This document shows positions 53,399 to 62,994 of a stretch of DNA of 64,000 bases, in pieces. Under the pieces are notes generated by a model. The model ran no database searches. It was not told where the DNA came from and was given only the letters and a program-made list of their open reading frames with translations. Both the position numbers and the translations under genes were made by a program. How positions within the stretch are numbered: position 1 is the first letter of the stretch; each line of letters opens with the position of its first letter. Source of the stretch: RBG-13-66-14 sp964436465 (GTDB lineage: Bacteria > RBG-13-66-14); assembly GCA_964436465.1 (NCBI GenBank), contig CAYTCV010000002.1:1-64000 (forward strand), in the 5' to 3' direction.

Positions 53399-55816
53399 CT
53401 ACATCAGGGACACCGGGTCCACGTCCGCGGTCAGCCGCACCGTGCCGACGCCCGTCCGCAGGGCCGTCTCCACCCCCAGAGTGAGCGCCGCCCCGCTCGA
53501 GGCCTTGACCAGCATCTGGAACCGCCACTTGCCCGCCAGCCGCTGCAACGGCGCCGGGGCCGGGCCGAGGAGCTGCACCGTCCGCTCGTCGTAGCCTCCC
53601 TCCTTGAAGGCGGCGAGAACGGCGTGCTTCGTCTTCTCCGCCGCCGTCAGCGCGGCGTCCGGCTTCTCCGCCGAAAAAACCAGCGAGGCCAGACGGACGT
53701 ATGGGGGCCAGTTGCCGATGCGGCGCTGCTTCAGCTCTTCGGTGAGGAAGAGGTCATAATCGCCCAGGACCGCGGCCCGCACGGCGTAGTGCTCGGGCGC
53801 GTGGGCGGCCAGAATCGCCCTCCCCGGCCACACCCCCCGACCGGAGCGGCCGATGACCTGGGACAGCAGGTCGAAGGTCCGCTCGGCGGCGCGGAAATCG
53901 GGGACGGACAGCCCGGCGTCGGCCCGCAGGACGCCCACCAGCGTCACTTTCGGGAAGTGCAGCCCCTTGGCCACCATCTGCGTGCCCAGCAGGATGTCGG
54001 CCTGGCCGGAGGCGAAGCGGGAGAGCACCTTCTCGTGGCCCGCGGCCCCGGTCGCGGCGTCCGTGTCCAGCCGGACCACCCGGGCGAAGGGCAGCTGCCG
54101 CGCCAGCTCCTGCTCCACCCGCTGGGTCCCCGCGCCGAAGGAGCCCAGGGCGTCCGGGTCGCCGCAGGAGGGGCACGCCTTCGGCCTTTTCTCCCGATAC
54201 CCGCAGTGGTGGCAGCGCAGCTCACCGCCCGGCTCGTGGAGCACCAATGGTATTCCGCAGCCCGGACAGAGCGGAATGTAGCCGCAGGCCTCGCACCGGA
54301 CCTGGGTGGCGAAGCCCCGGCGGTTGAGCAGGATTATCGCCTGGCGGCCCTTACCGATTTCGTGGTTGAGCGCCTCCGCGAGCTCGGTCGGCACGAGCAC
54401 CTCGCGGGACCGGCCGCGCATGTCCACCAGTTGGACCGTGGGGAAGCTCGCCCCGTCCACCCGCTCCGTCAGCCGGAGCCGCTCGATTCTCCCCTCCTGG
54501 GCCAGCCGCGCCGTCCAGACGCTGGGAGTGGCGCTGCCCAGGACCAGTGTCGCCCCCTCGAGCCGGCAGCGCTTGGCCGCGACCTCCCGGGCGTGGTACC
54601 GGGGCTGCTCCTGCTGCTTGTAGGCGTCCTCGTGCTCCTCGTCCATCACCACCAGGCCGAGGTTCCTCACCGGGGCGAAGACGGCGGAGCGCGGCCCCAG
54701 GGCCACCCCGGCCTTCCCCTCATAGAGGCGCAGCCATTCCGAGCGGCGCTGGGCGAACCCCTGCCGCGAGTGCAGCAGCGCGACCGCGTCCCCGAACCAC
54801 TGACGGAAGAGGCGCATCAGTTGGGCCGTCAGGGCGATTTCGGGCACCAGGATGATGACGCCCCGGTCTGTGGCAAGGCACGCCTCCGTCGCCCGGAGAT
54901 AGACTTCCGTCTTCCCGGAGCCGGTTACCCCGTCGAGGAGGAAGGCGCCGTAACCGCCCAGCGCGGCGGAGATTTTTTTCAGGGCCCGGTCCTGCTCGGC
55001 GGTAAGCCGATGGCGCGGCGGCGGGGCGGGGTCCCCCACGTCCAGCCGGTCAACGGGGAACAGCTCCACCAGTTTTTTCCGCTCCAGGGCGTGGAGGGTG
55101 GAGTAGCCCACCTCGGCCGAGCGGCAGACGTCGGCGGCCCAGACGGCGTCGCGGCCCGCGGTGTGGCTGACGAGGTACGCCAGGGCGCGGGCCCCGGCGG
55201 GCGACTTCTTCGAAAATTCCCCCAGCTCCGGCGGCTCGGCGGTCAGCCGGACGGCGAGGCCCTCCTTGGCGGTGACCGGCGGCGCCGCCGGCTCCTCCCA
55301 GGTGCGCAGGTGGCCCTCGGCGACCAGTCGGTCCAGCGTTGTCCCCGCGCCTTTCCCCAGGCCGTGGAGCAGCTTCCGCTTGTTGACCGGGCCGCCTTCG
55401 AGTTTTTTAAAAATCTCGGCCACGGTCCCGCCCAGGTCCAGTGGAGGCCCCGCCGGCCCCGGGCCGTACATCCGGCGCGTGCGGGAGACGACGGGGAGCA
55501 TGGCGTCCAGCGTGACGCCCGGCGGCTCCGCGTAGTACTCGGCCAGCCAGCGGCCCAGGGTGAGCCGCTTCGAGTCGAAGAGCGGCCGCTCGTCCAGCAC
55601 GCTTTTAATCGGCTGAATAGAGGCGGGAACCATTCCCGCGGGCGGCCGGTCGATTACTTCCAGGACGAAGCCCAGGGCGGTCGCGCCGCGGAGCGGAACG
55701 TGGACCCGGGCGCCCGGCTCGACATGCGTCCCCGGCGGCAGGGCGTAGGTGAGGGTCCGCCGCAGGTCCAGGTTCAGCGCGACCTCGACGTAGAGCTGTC
55801 CGTTATCGGTGCCCAT
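53399..55816 (-). CDS. priA: primosomal protein N' (replication restart helicase PriA)
   Basis: 805 aa from the ATG at 55816, where PriA's DNA-binding domain begins (YVEVALNLDLRRTLTYALPP). Domains: 3'-DNA-end binding, winged helix, DEAD-like helicase with Walker A GVTGSGKTEVYLRATEACL, DEEH box VVMDEEHEDAYKQQEQPRYH, zinc-binding insertion with eight Cys (CEACGYIPLCPGCG...CHHCG...CPSCG), helicase motifs GTQMVAKGLHFPKV and QVIGRSGRG. Restarts stalled forks by loading DnaB. Divergent from the gene at 55912 with under 100 bases between. Confidence 0.96.
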   Translation of the reverse strand: MGTDNGQLYVEVALNLDLRRTLTYALPPGTHVEPGARVHVPLRGATALGFVLEVIDRPPAGMVPASIQPIKSVLDERPLFDSKRLTLGRWLAEYYAEPPGVTLDAMLPVVSRTRRMYGPGPAGPPLDLGGTVAEIFKKLEGGPVNKRKLLHGLGKGAGTTLDRLVAEGHLRTWEEPAAPPVTAKEGLAVRLTAEPPELGEFSKKSPAGARALAYLVSHTAGRDAVWAADVCRSAEVGYSTLHALERKKLVELFPVDRLDVGDPAPPPRHRLTAEQDRALKKISAALGGYGAFLLDGVTGSGKTEVYLRATEACLATDRGVIILVPEIALTAQLMRLFRQWFGDAVALLHSRQGFAQRRSEWLRLYEGKAGVALGPRSAVFAPVRNLGLVVMDEEHEDAYKQQEQPRYHAREVAAKRCRLEGATLVLGSATPSVWTARLAQEGRIERLRLTERVDGASFPTVQLVDMRGRSREVLVPTELAEALNHEIGKGRQAIILLNRRGFATQVRCEACGYIPLCPGCGIPLVLHEPGGELRCHHCGYREKRPKACPSCGDPDALGSFGAGTQRVEQELARQLPFARVVRLDTDAATGAAGHEKVLSRFASGQADILLGTQMVAKGLHFPKVTLVGVLRADAGLSVPDFRAAERTFDLLSQVIGRSGRGVWPGRAILAAHAPEHYAVRAAVLGDYDLFLTEELKQRRIGNWPPYVRLASLVFSAEKPDAALTAAEKTKHAVLAAFKEGGYDERTVQLLGPAPAPLQRLAGKWRFQMLVKASSGAALTLGVETALRTGVGTVRLTADVDPVSLM

Positions 55817-55911
55817 CGGCGTCCATTCCTGGTCCTTTGCGAGTTGACCCCTCCCCCTTCGGTCTGGTAGATTATGCAACGACATGCTTGACGGGTCAAA
55901 GAGCGCGTAAA

Positions 55912-57006
55912 ATGGCCGGAAAACGCACCGTTATAACCGTGATTCTGGTGGTCGTCACCGTGGGGGCCGCGGTGCTGGCCGTTCTTTTAAACGTCAAAAC
56001 GGTGGACGTTTACGGGGACGTGACCGCCACCGTCTTCTTCGGGAACCTCTCCGACGCCGAGGCGGAGCGCCTGCTGGGCCTGGCCGGGGATGCCTATCAG
56101 GAGGGCGACTTCGAGGAGGCTCTGACCCTCGTCACCTTCGCCTATACCTACAACGACGGGGAGACGAAGGACGACCTGCTCCTGCTCTGGAGCACCCTTC
56201 TGCTGGACCAGGGGAAGCACGAAGACGCCTGCCGGGTGCTCGACGAACTGGTCGCCATGTACCCCGGGGGCGACGTCTTCGATGAGGACGGGCTGGGCGA
56301 GATGGTGCTGGACCAGCTCGACCGCAACCTGGTTATGGAGGACGGCTTCCGGTACGCCACGGCGGTGAAGCTGCGAGGGTACTGCGCCGAGGTCGGTTCC
56401 GACTCCCTGCCCGCCGTAGACGCCGTTTTCGACCGCGAGCTGGACCGCTCCTACGACGTGGAGTGGACCCTCGAGTTCGAGAAAGAGATGGCCTACCAGG
56501 ACCCGCGTACGGCCGAGCGCGACGTCGGGGCGGCGGAGATGGAGGCCGAGCGCCGCGCACCGGGTGAGCTGGCCGCGCTCCTGGACGAGCGAATAGAGCT
56601 CGGTCCGCCCCCCCTGGAGGACGCCCCCCTGGTGTCGGAGGTCAAGCTGGGCGAGTACCTCCAGTTCGCCGAGCGCATCGCCTACGATATTCTGGGCACC
56701 GAGCTGACGCAGGTGGAGGAGAAACGCGGCCTGGAGGGCGAGTCCCTGGCCGGAGAGGAGCCGGAGGCGGAGACCCTGGACGACCCCTTCGCGGACCTGT
56801 CCGAAAGCGAGCGCGCGCTCATCGAGGAGGCGCTGGCCGCGGCCCGCACCCAGGAGGGGCCCAAGTGGAAGGCGACCACGAGAATCCGATGCGCCCTGCC
56901 CGGATTCACCCTGCGCGAGGTGCTGGACTATCTGGGGCTGGACCCGTACACGGGCCGGCCGCCCGTCGTGGGACCGGAGCCCGTGGAGGGGACTGACGGC
57001 GCCTGA
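55912..57006 (+). CDS. single-pass membrane protein with TPR-like region, unknown
   Basis: 364 aa from the ATG at 55912 (MAGKRTVITVILVVVTVGAAVLAVLLN), one N-terminal transmembrane helix. Residues ~48-115 look like tetratricopeptide repeats (AEAERLLGLAGDAYQEGDFEEAL, LLLLWSTLLLDQGKHEDACRVLDEL); the rest is strongly acidic and helical (many Glu/Asp/Arg), with a C-terminal domain beginning RCALPGFTLREVLDYLGLDP. No family recognised. Likely a scaffold facing the periplasm or cytoplasm (topology undecided). Confidence 0.75.
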   Translation: MAGKRTVITVILVVVTVGAAVLAVLLNVKTVDVYGDVTATVFFGNLSDAEAERLLGLAGDAYQEGDFEEALTLVTFAYTYNDGETKDDLLLLWSTLLLDQGKHEDACRVLDELVAMYPGGDVFDEDGLGEMVLDQLDRNLVMEDGFRYATAVKLRGYCAEVGSDSLPAVDAVFDRELDRSYDVEWTLEFEKEMAYQDPRTAERDVGAAEMEAERRAPGELAALLDERIELGPPPLEDAPLVSEVKLGEYLQFAERIAYDILGTELTQVEEKRGLEGESLAGEEPEAETLDDPFADLSESERALIEEALAAARTQEGPKWKATTRIRCALPGFTLREVLDYLGLDPYTGRPPVVGPEPVEGTDGA

Positions 57007-57095
57007 CGGCTCTGCTCCGAGCGGCGGGTGTGTTGAATGTCGATTTGTCCAAGCCGGCGCCTCCGAATTGAGCCGCGAGCGGGTTTGCGAAACAG

Positions 57096-57122
57096 ACAGG
57101 GGGTCGAAATCCCCTGTTTTTT
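57096..57122 (+). terminator. terminator of the gene 55912-57006
   Basis: ACAGGGG-GTCGAAAT-CCCCTGT then TTTTTT; 90 bases after the stop. The loop mimics a tRNA T-arm but no tRNA surrounds it. Confidence 0.75.
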
Positions 57123-57142
57123 AATGGTGCATCACGTTACAT

Positions 57143-57170
57143 AAAAAAGGGAGGGCTCCCGGGCCCTCCC
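57143..57170. terminator. bidirectional terminator before the NYN gene's 3' end
   Basis: A6-GGGAGGGC-TCCCG-GGCCCTCCC-TCTCGTTTTT; T6 on the minus strand, 19 bases after the stop at 57189. Confidence 0.85.
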
Positions 57171-57188
57171 TCTCGTTTTTAAAAAATG

Positions 57189-57698
57189 CTATGTGCCAGG
57201 CAGCTTCTCGAACTCCTCGCGCAGGTACTGCAGGTCGTAGTAGCGGTCCGCCGAGTTGATGAGCTCGATGGCCACCATCCCGCGGGTCGAGACGACGATG
57301 ACCTCCTTGCCCCGGGTGCGCATCAACTCCAGCGCCCGTTCGAAGTCGGAGTCGCCGGAGAAGATGATGGCGCGCTGGTAGTTCTCCACCGTGTTGAACA
57401 TGTCCACGACCATCTCGGTGTCCAGGTTGGCCTTGCGAATTTCCTCCCCGGAGTCCAGGTCGAAGATGACCTTCACCTTCTTGCGCCGCACGGTGTAGCC
57501 CATCATGGTCAGGGCGTTGAGGAAGTTTTCCTCCTTGGCCTCGGTTGGGTTCTGCACCCCGGTGTAGTAAAAAGCGTTGTACAGGTCCTCGGGGTCGGGA
57601 ACGAAGTAGTGGAGGATGCGCTTGTAGTCCAGGTGCCAGCCCAGCTTCTTCTGGGCGTAGAACATGTTGACGCCGTCCACGAAGAGAGCGACTTTCAT
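57189..57698 (-). CDS. NYN domain (LabA/DUF88-like) ribonuclease-like protein
   Basis: 169 aa. Starts KVALFVDGVNMFYAQKKLGW, with the PIN/NYN Asp and Asn, and has further conserved acids in KANLDTEMVVDMFN and AIIFSGDSDFERALELMRTRGKEVIV. This is the LabA/DUF88 type of NYN fold, predicted single-strand RNA nuclease or RNA-binding. GGGGTG precedes the ATG. No toxin-antitoxin partner is adjacent. Confidence 0.88.
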   Translation of the reverse strand: MKVALFVDGVNMFYAQKKLGWHLDYKRILHYFVPDPEDLYNAFYYTGVQNPTEAKEENFLNALTMMGYTVRRKKVKVIFDLDSGEEIRKANLDTEMVVDMFNTVENYQRAIIFSGDSDFERALELMRTRGKEVIVVSTRGMVAIELINSADRYYDLQYLREEFEKLPGT

Positions 57699-57816
57699 AT
57701 TTTCACCCCGGATGTTTTTTTAGTATTCGAACTTGGGAGGCGCTAGCTTACCAAGGCCCGTCCGTCGTGTCAATTCGCCGGTTCCGTCGGTGGGGGAAAA
57801 CAGCCGCCGTCTAAAA

Positions 57817-57836
57817 GGGGGACCCGCGGGTCCCCC
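57817..57836 (-). terminator. terminator of the C11 peptidase gene
   Basis: GGGGGACCCGCGGGTCCCCC, followed on the minus strand by TTTTAG; 22 bases after the stop. Confidence 0.65.
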
Positions 57837-57857
57837 TCGTTCGCGTCGGTGGCTCGC

Positions 57858-60380
57858 CTACCGCGATACGACCAGCCTCTGCGTCGCCGTCGCCCCGCCG
57901 CCCGTCAGGCGGACGAGGTACACGCCGTTGGCGACGCCGTCGGTCGTCCAGGAGACCTCGTGGCGGCCCGCCGTGAATTCACCACTGGCGACGGTCCGGA
58001 CCAGGCGGCCGGCCAGGTCGAAGACCTCGACCCGCACCGCACCGTCGGCGGCCAGGGTGAAGGGAATCGTGGTGCAGGCCCCGGCCGGGCAGGGGTAGCA
58101 CGGTTCCAGGCTCGTGACCCGCGCCCCGGCTACCGTGCCGGTCACCTCGACGGGACCGAACAGGCTCCGGGAGCCGTCGGCGCCCAGCGCCTCCAGCTTG
58201 TACGAGTAGACGGCACCGGGGGAGATGTCGAGGTCCAGGTAGCGTCCGCCGGTCATGGGAATCTCGTTCAGCCGGACGTAGCCGTCTTTTTCCTCTCGGA
58301 GTACGTTCACCCCGGTGATATCCGCCGGGTTGTCCGGTCTCCACGAGAGCAGGATTCCCTCGTCCACGGCCTCGCCGGAGAAGGTCACGGAGCCGATGTC
58401 CGAGGTCTGCTCGGCCACGCTGATGTCGTCGAAGTAGAAGCCCTCTAGGGAAAGATTATTGTCGGAGGAGAAACGGAACCGCACCTCGACGTTGTTGCCC
58501 GTGTAGGCGGATAAATCGTAATTCTTCAAGGTCCAGTCCAGGTTCGCCCCGGTGAAGACGTCCTTTTCGACCCAGGCGCCGCTGTTCACCGCAACGTCGA
58601 GGTAAACGAAGTCGTAGTCTTCTTCCAGCTCGTATTTGAGCCAGAAGCTCAACTCGTCATGGTCGGCGTCCACGAAGATGGGGCAGGTCTTTATCCAGGA
58701 GTTCTGGTTTCCGCTGTAGGTGCCGGAGCCTGTGTCGCCGCATTTCCAGGAGTGGGTGGGCGAGTGCGCATCCTCCGTGGAGACGTGCCACTGGTCACCG
58801 GTGCCGCCGTGGGTCCAGAGTTCCCCATCCGACTCCACGTCGTCCTCGAAGCCCACCCCGACGACGATGCCGAAGGTGCCCTCGGTGGAGTAGTCGCCGT
58901 CGGCGGTGACGTCCAGGTTGGCGTAGGTGTTGTAGTGGTCGGGGCAGAAGCTGCTGATGCTGAATCTGAACGTGTCGGTGGCGGTCCCGCCGGCGGGGAT
59001 GGAGCCGAAGTCGCCGGATGCGTCCGTGACGGTGAAGTATGTGTCGCCTATGGAGAGGGTGGCGGCGACGCCCGTCGCGGCGTCTATGCCTTCGTTCTTC
59101 AGGGTCACGGTCGCGTCAATCGTCTCGCCGGGGTCGAGCTTACCGTCGCCGTTACCGCCCACGGAATCGTCGTAGACGACGGAATCGAAGGCAATGGCCA
59201 CCGGCTGCACGGGGTACGGGTCGGCGTACATCTCGAGAAATTCGTCCCACAGCGTGTCGGAGAAGTTTACCAGCGTGGTGTAGGTGGCCCAGTTTTGGTG
59301 GTCCGAGCCGTTCGTGGGGAAGTAGATGGACATCCCGCCGCCGGAGTCGGTGGCGCTGTGCATCCCGCCGGCCAGGATGTAGCCCTCGAGGTCGCCCGCG
59401 AACTGCGTGGCCTTGGTGCGCAGGTCGCCGGGCAGGGAGCCGTCGACGGCCAGGGCCTCCACGAACTGGTACAGGTCCCGGTCGTCCGGCGTGTTCCAGT
59501 AATCGGCGGAGTTCCGGGCGGTGACGATTCGGTCCTGGTAGGTGTAGCAGTTGTCGAATAGCGACTGGCAGAGGTCCGCCCAATCCTGGTCCATGTCGGC
59601 GGGCCAGCTCTTCACGTTCTGGGCGGCCTGGGTCACGCCGGAGCCGTAGAAGTCCAGGTAATCGTTGACTATTCGGGCGGCAATCTCCTCCGGGGTGACG
59701 CTCGAATCCTCCTCGAAGATGTTGAACGCCTGGTAATCCCACCCGTCTCCGGGCTCCGAATCCTCGCTGCAGATGCAGATGCCGGCGTCGTCGAGATACT
59801 GATAGCCGTTCTCGACCTGCCCGCCCAGGCACACGTCGAAGCCGATGACGTCTATGAACTCCCCGACGTTCTCCAGGGCCTCCTCGATTTCCCAGATTTT
59901 CAGGTCGCTGCACATCCCGCGGTCTATCCAGTCCCGGGTCCCGTCCTCCAGAAAGATGCCGCTGCCGTGGTCCCAGGCGTCGAGGAGGAAGTTGTCGGCG
60001 GGATAGTTGGTGGTGACCCACTCCACGAAGTTTTCGAAAATCTGCGGGTCGTCCATGTCGGCCTCGTCGCCGGACCAGATGCCGTGACCCGTGATTTCCG
60101 GGGAGACGATGTCCTCGTAGTCACCCCCCGAGTAGCCGCCGGGGTCGGTCTGGATGTGGAAGAGCCGGGTGTGGTCGTCGGGGTCCCAGCCCACCATGAC
60201 GATGACGTCCGCCCCGTCGGGGTAGGCGCCGTAGTTGCAGTCTTCCATCTCGTTGACGTCGTCCCAGCCGTAGGTTTTAAGGCTGTTCTGGTTGTTGAGC
60301 CAGACCATGACGGTCCAGGAACCGGCCATCGCCGCCGGGGGGAGCGCCAGGAGGATAAGGACCAACAGCAACTTCTTCAT
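57858..60380 (-). CDS. clostripain-like C11 cysteine peptidase with C-terminal sorting domain
   Basis: 840 aa from the ATG at 60380, 7 bases after AAAGGAG. Signal peptide (KKLLLVLILLALPPAAMAG), C11 catalytic domain (SWTVMVWLNNQNSL, LLDAWDHGSGIF with catalytic His ~138, IDVIGFDVCLGGQVENGYQYL with catalytic Cys ~185, DSEPGDGWDY), then CARDB-like beta domains (DSVGGNGDGKLDPGETIDATVTLKNEG), a concanavalin-like domain and the tail LAADGAVRVEVFDLAGRLVRT...GVYLVRL...QRLVVSR. Predicted secreted Arg/Lys-type protease. Promoter at 60452-60480. Confidence 0.92.
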   Translation of the reverse strand: MKKLLLVLILLALPPAAMAGSWTVMVWLNNQNSLKTYGWDDVNEMEDCNYGAYPDGADVIVMVGWDPDDHTRLFHIQTDPGGYSGGDYEDIVSPEITGHGIWSGDEADMDDPQIFENFVEWVTTNYPADNFLLDAWDHGSGIFLEDGTRDWIDRGMCSDLKIWEIEEALENVGEFIDVIGFDVCLGGQVENGYQYLDDAGICICSEDSEPGDGWDYQAFNIFEEDSSVTPEEIAARIVNDYLDFYGSGVTQAAQNVKSWPADMDQDWADLCQSLFDNCYTYQDRIVTARNSADYWNTPDDRDLYQFVEALAVDGSLPGDLRTKATQFAGDLEGYILAGGMHSATDSGGGMSIYFPTNGSDHQNWATYTTLVNFSDTLWDEFLEMYADPYPVQPVAIAFDSVVYDDSVGGNGDGKLDPGETIDATVTLKNEGIDAATGVAATLSIGDTYFTVTDASGDFGSIPAGGTATDTFRFSISSFCPDHYNTYANLDVTADGDYSTEGTFGIVVGVGFEDDVESDGELWTHGGTGDQWHVSTEDAHSPTHSWKCGDTGSGTYSGNQNSWIKTCPIFVDADHDELSFWLKYELEEDYDFVYLDVAVNSGAWVEKDVFTGANLDWTLKNYDLSAYTGNNVEVRFRFSSDNNLSLEGFYFDDISVAEQTSDIGSVTFSGEAVDEGILLSWRPDNPADITGVNVLREEKDGYVRLNEIPMTGGRYLDLDISPGAVYSYKLEALGADGSRSLFGPVEVTGTVAGARVTSLEPCYPCPAGACTTIPFTLAADGAVRVEVFDLAGRLVRTVASGEFTAGRHEVSWTTDGVANGVYLVRLTGGGATATQRLVVSR

Positions 60381-60451
60381 TGACGGGCTCCTTTGTCTGA
60401 AATAAAAAACGTCAAAAGTGTTTAAGCCGTAAAATGTACCTATCCACACAC

Positions 60452-60480
60452 AATCTAGCGGAAAAAATCCCGACTGTCAA
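60452..60480 (-). promoter_or_regulatory. promoter of the C11 peptidase gene
   Basis: Minus strand TTGACA (60475-60480), 17-base spacer, TAGATT (60452-60457); leader ~65 bases. Confidence 0.7.
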
Positions 60481-60539
60481 TTTCCCGGAGGTGTCTCCCC
60501 TTCTTGTCGGGAACGGCCGGGGTTGGTAGACTTGGGAAC

Positions 60540-62948
60540 GTGGAGACCGAACCCGAAAGCGTCGCCCGCCGCATAGCCCGCCCGCTCGCGGCCCTCGAGC
60601 GAAGCGGTTACGCCCTGGCCGACCGGATGCCGGAGCTGGGAGCGCGTCTTATGGGCTGGCTGGACGAGCTGGAATCCGATTCCGACGCTCTGAGACGCTG
60701 TCGGGAGCTCGTCCGTGGTTTGGACTCCCTACCCCCCGACCGGCGAGCGGACCGCCTGCGTAAATTCACCCGGGAGTGGCGTAAATATATCCAGCAAAAG
60801 GCGTGCCCGAACCGAGCGTACGGCTTGCCGTCGCAAGCTATGCCCCAGGCAAAACCGCCCGAGACTCCCCTGCCGGAAGATGGGTGGGGTGTGGACGACC
60901 TGGTCCGGCGTCCACTCCTCTACGAGAAGGGCGTCGGTCCCGCCCGAGCCGAACGCCTGAAGCGGCTCGGTCTCGTCTCCGTGGCCGACCTGCTCGCCTG
61001 CGAGCCCCGCGGTTACCGGGACCGGTCGCGCCTGGTCCCGCTGGACCGGCTGCGGGCGGGGGAGGAGGTGACCGTGGTCGGCGAGCTCGCCGGCGTGGAG
61101 CTCATCCGCGGTTTCCGGGGGCGGAAATCGCGCCTGTGCGCGCTGTTGAACGGGGAAGGGGGGAGTCTCGTCCTCACCTGGTTCAACGCGGCGTACCTGG
61201 CGGAGAAGCTCCGGCCCGGCCGCCGCCTGGTGGCCTTCGGCAAGGTCAATCCCCGCGACGGCGGCGCCCTGGTCAACCCCGATTTCGAGTTCCTGGACGC
61301 GGGCGAGGACCCGCTGGCTTTCGGGCGCATCGTGCCCACCTACGGCCTGACGGAGGGGCTCGGTCAGCGCTACCTCCGCACGCTCGTCCGCCGCGTTTTG
61401 GAGCGATACCTGCCGGGTCTCCGGGACCACACCCCCGAAGAGGCGTGGGCGCCCCTGGGGCTGCCGGGGCTGGCCGAGGCGTTCGAGCACCTCCACTACC
61501 CGTCCGACCTCGACGCCTCCGTGCGGGCCCGGCGGCGCCTGGCCTTCGACGGCCTGTTTCTTTTACAGCTGGCGGTCCTGCGCGAGCGCCTCCGCCTGGA
61601 AGAAACCGAGGGTGGCAGGGTCGAGGCCGCCGGGGAGTTGGTCCGCCGCGCCCTCGACCGGCTGGGCTTCGAGCTAACCGGGTCGCAGAAGCGCGTCCTG
61701 GAGCGCATCCGCCACGACATGGCCCGCTCCAGACCCATGAACCGTCTACTCCAGGGTGACGTGGGTTCGGGGAAGACGGTCGTGGCCCTGTTGGCGATGC
61801 TGCTGGCGGTGGAGGCCGGGTGGCAGGCGGCGCTGATGGCGCCCACCGAGGTGCTCGCCCGGCAGCACCACCGCACCTTCCGCCGCGTTCTCGAACCACT
61901 CGGCGTGCCCTGCCACCTGGTCACGGGCGGGGTGAAGGACCGCGCCCGGAGACCGGCGCTCGAGGCCCTGGCCGCCGGCGAGCCCGGAGTCGCCGTCGGC
62001 ACAACCGCACTCATCCAGGAGGGGGTCGTCTTCCCCCGCCTGGGCCTGGCCGTGGTGGACGAGCAGCACCGCTTCGGCGTGGCACAGCGCGGCAGGCTCT
62101 GCCCGCCCTCGACCAACGTCCTGGTGATGACGGCCACTCCCATCCCCCGCTCCCTGGCGCTCACCGTGTACGGCGACCTGGACTCCTCGGTCATCGACGA
62201 ACTCCCGCCCGGCCGCCGCCCGGTGGACACCCGGTGGCTTTCGGGGAGGCGCGCTCGGGAGGCCTTCGATTTCATCCGGGAGGAGGCCGAGCAAGGGCGA
62301 CAGGCCTTCGTCGTCTGCCCGCTGGTGGAGGAGTCCCCGGAGAAGGACCTTGCCGCCGCCACCGCGCGCTACGACGAGCTCCGGGACGGCCCCCTGTCCG
62401 GGTTGAGGCTCGGGCTGGTCCACGGTCGCCTGGATTCAGCCCGGAAGGAAAGGATGATGCGCGCCTTCGCCGCGGGCGGGCTGGACGTCCTGGTCGCCAC
62501 CACGGTGGTGGAGGTGGGAATCGATGTGCCCAACGCCACGGTGATGGTGGTGGAGGAGGCCCAGCAGTTCGGCCTGTCGCAGCTGCACCAGCTCCGGGGC
62601 CGGGTGGCCCGGAGCCCGCACGCCGCCCGCTGTTACCTCCTCTCGGGGCGGGGGCTGACCGACGCGGGCAAGATGCGCCTGCGGGCGATGACCGAGACCG
62701 ACGACGGTTTCCGCCTGGCCGAACTGGACCTCGAGCTGCGCGGACCCGGCGAGCTTCTCGGAACGCGGCAGCACGGCCTGCCCGACGCGGCCCTGGCCAC
62801 GCTGGTCACCGACCGGAGGCTGCTCGAGGAGGCCCGGGAGGCGGCCCGGCGCCTGCTCGAGGCCGACCCGGAGTTAGAGAAGTGGCCCCTGCTCCGGCGG
62901 CGCCTGGAATCGGTTTACGGCCCCGGCGATTTGGGGGTCGTGGCTTGA
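60540..62948 (+). CDS. recG: ATP-dependent DNA helicase RecG
   Basis: 802 aa from the GTG at 60540 (VETEPESVARRIARPL); TTG 60504 is possible. A ~120-residue N-terminal extension as in some thermophile RecG proteins precedes the wedge domain (GVGPARAERLKRLGLVSVADLLACEPRGYRDRS). Helicase lobes follow: QGDVGSGKTVVALLAM, DEQHRFGVAQRGRL, MTATPIPRSLALTVYGDLD, VATTVVEVGIDVPNATVMVV, GRVARSPHAARCYLLS. Remodels stalled forks and Holliday junctions. Codons ~90-104 (60809-60848) carry the palindromic repeat shared with the permease gene, in the variable linker between extension and wedge. Confidence 0.96.
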   Translation: METEPESVARRIARPLAALERSGYALADRMPELGARLMGWLDELESDSDALRRCRELVRGLDSLPPDRRADRLRKFTREWRKYIQQKACPNRAYGLPSQAMPQAKPPETPLPEDGWGVDDLVRRPLLYEKGVGPARAERLKRLGLVSVADLLACEPRGYRDRSRLVPLDRLRAGEEVTVVGELAGVELIRGFRGRKSRLCALLNGEGGSLVLTWFNAAYLAEKLRPGRRLVAFGKVNPRDGGALVNPDFEFLDAGEDPLAFGRIVPTYGLTEGLGQRYLRTLVRRVLERYLPGLRDHTPEEAWAPLGLPGLAEAFEHLHYPSDLDASVRARRRLAFDGLFLLQLAVLRERLRLEETEGGRVEAAGELVRRALDRLGFELTGSQKRVLERIRHDMARSRPMNRLLQGDVGSGKTVVALLAMLLAVEAGWQAALMAPTEVLARQHHRTFRRVLEPLGVPCHLVTGGVKDRARRPALEALAAGEPGVAVGTTALIQEGVVFPRLGLAVVDEQHRFGVAQRGRLCPPSTNVLVMTATPIPRSLALTVYGDLDSSVIDELPPGRRPVDTRWLSGRRAREAFDFIREEAEQGRQAFVVCPLVEESPEKDLAAATARYDELRDGPLSGLRLGLVHGRLDSARKERMMRAFAAGGLDVLVATTVVEVGIDVPNATVMVVEEAQQFGLSQLHQLRGRVARSPHAARCYLLSGRGLTDAGKMRLRAMTETDDGFRLAELDLELRGPGELLGTRQHGLPDAALATLVTDRRLLEEAREAARRLLEADPELEKWPLLRRRLESVYGPGDLGVVA
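60809..60848 (+). repeat. palindromic element, copy 2 (inside recG)
   Basis: Hairpin GCTTGC-CGTC-GCAAGC (60823-60838). Encodes NRAYGLPSQAMPQAK in the recG frame. See 13861-13900 for copy 1. Confidence 0.65.
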
Positions 62949-62994
62949 GCGGGTCCCGGTCGATTCTGCTAGAATGGCGGTAAAAGGGGGGCCG

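Noticed and set aside
57096..57122. Stem GGGGG-TCGAAAT-CCCC resembles a tRNA T-arm
   Set aside because: No acceptor, D or anticodon arms around it; followed by TTTTTT, so it is a terminator.
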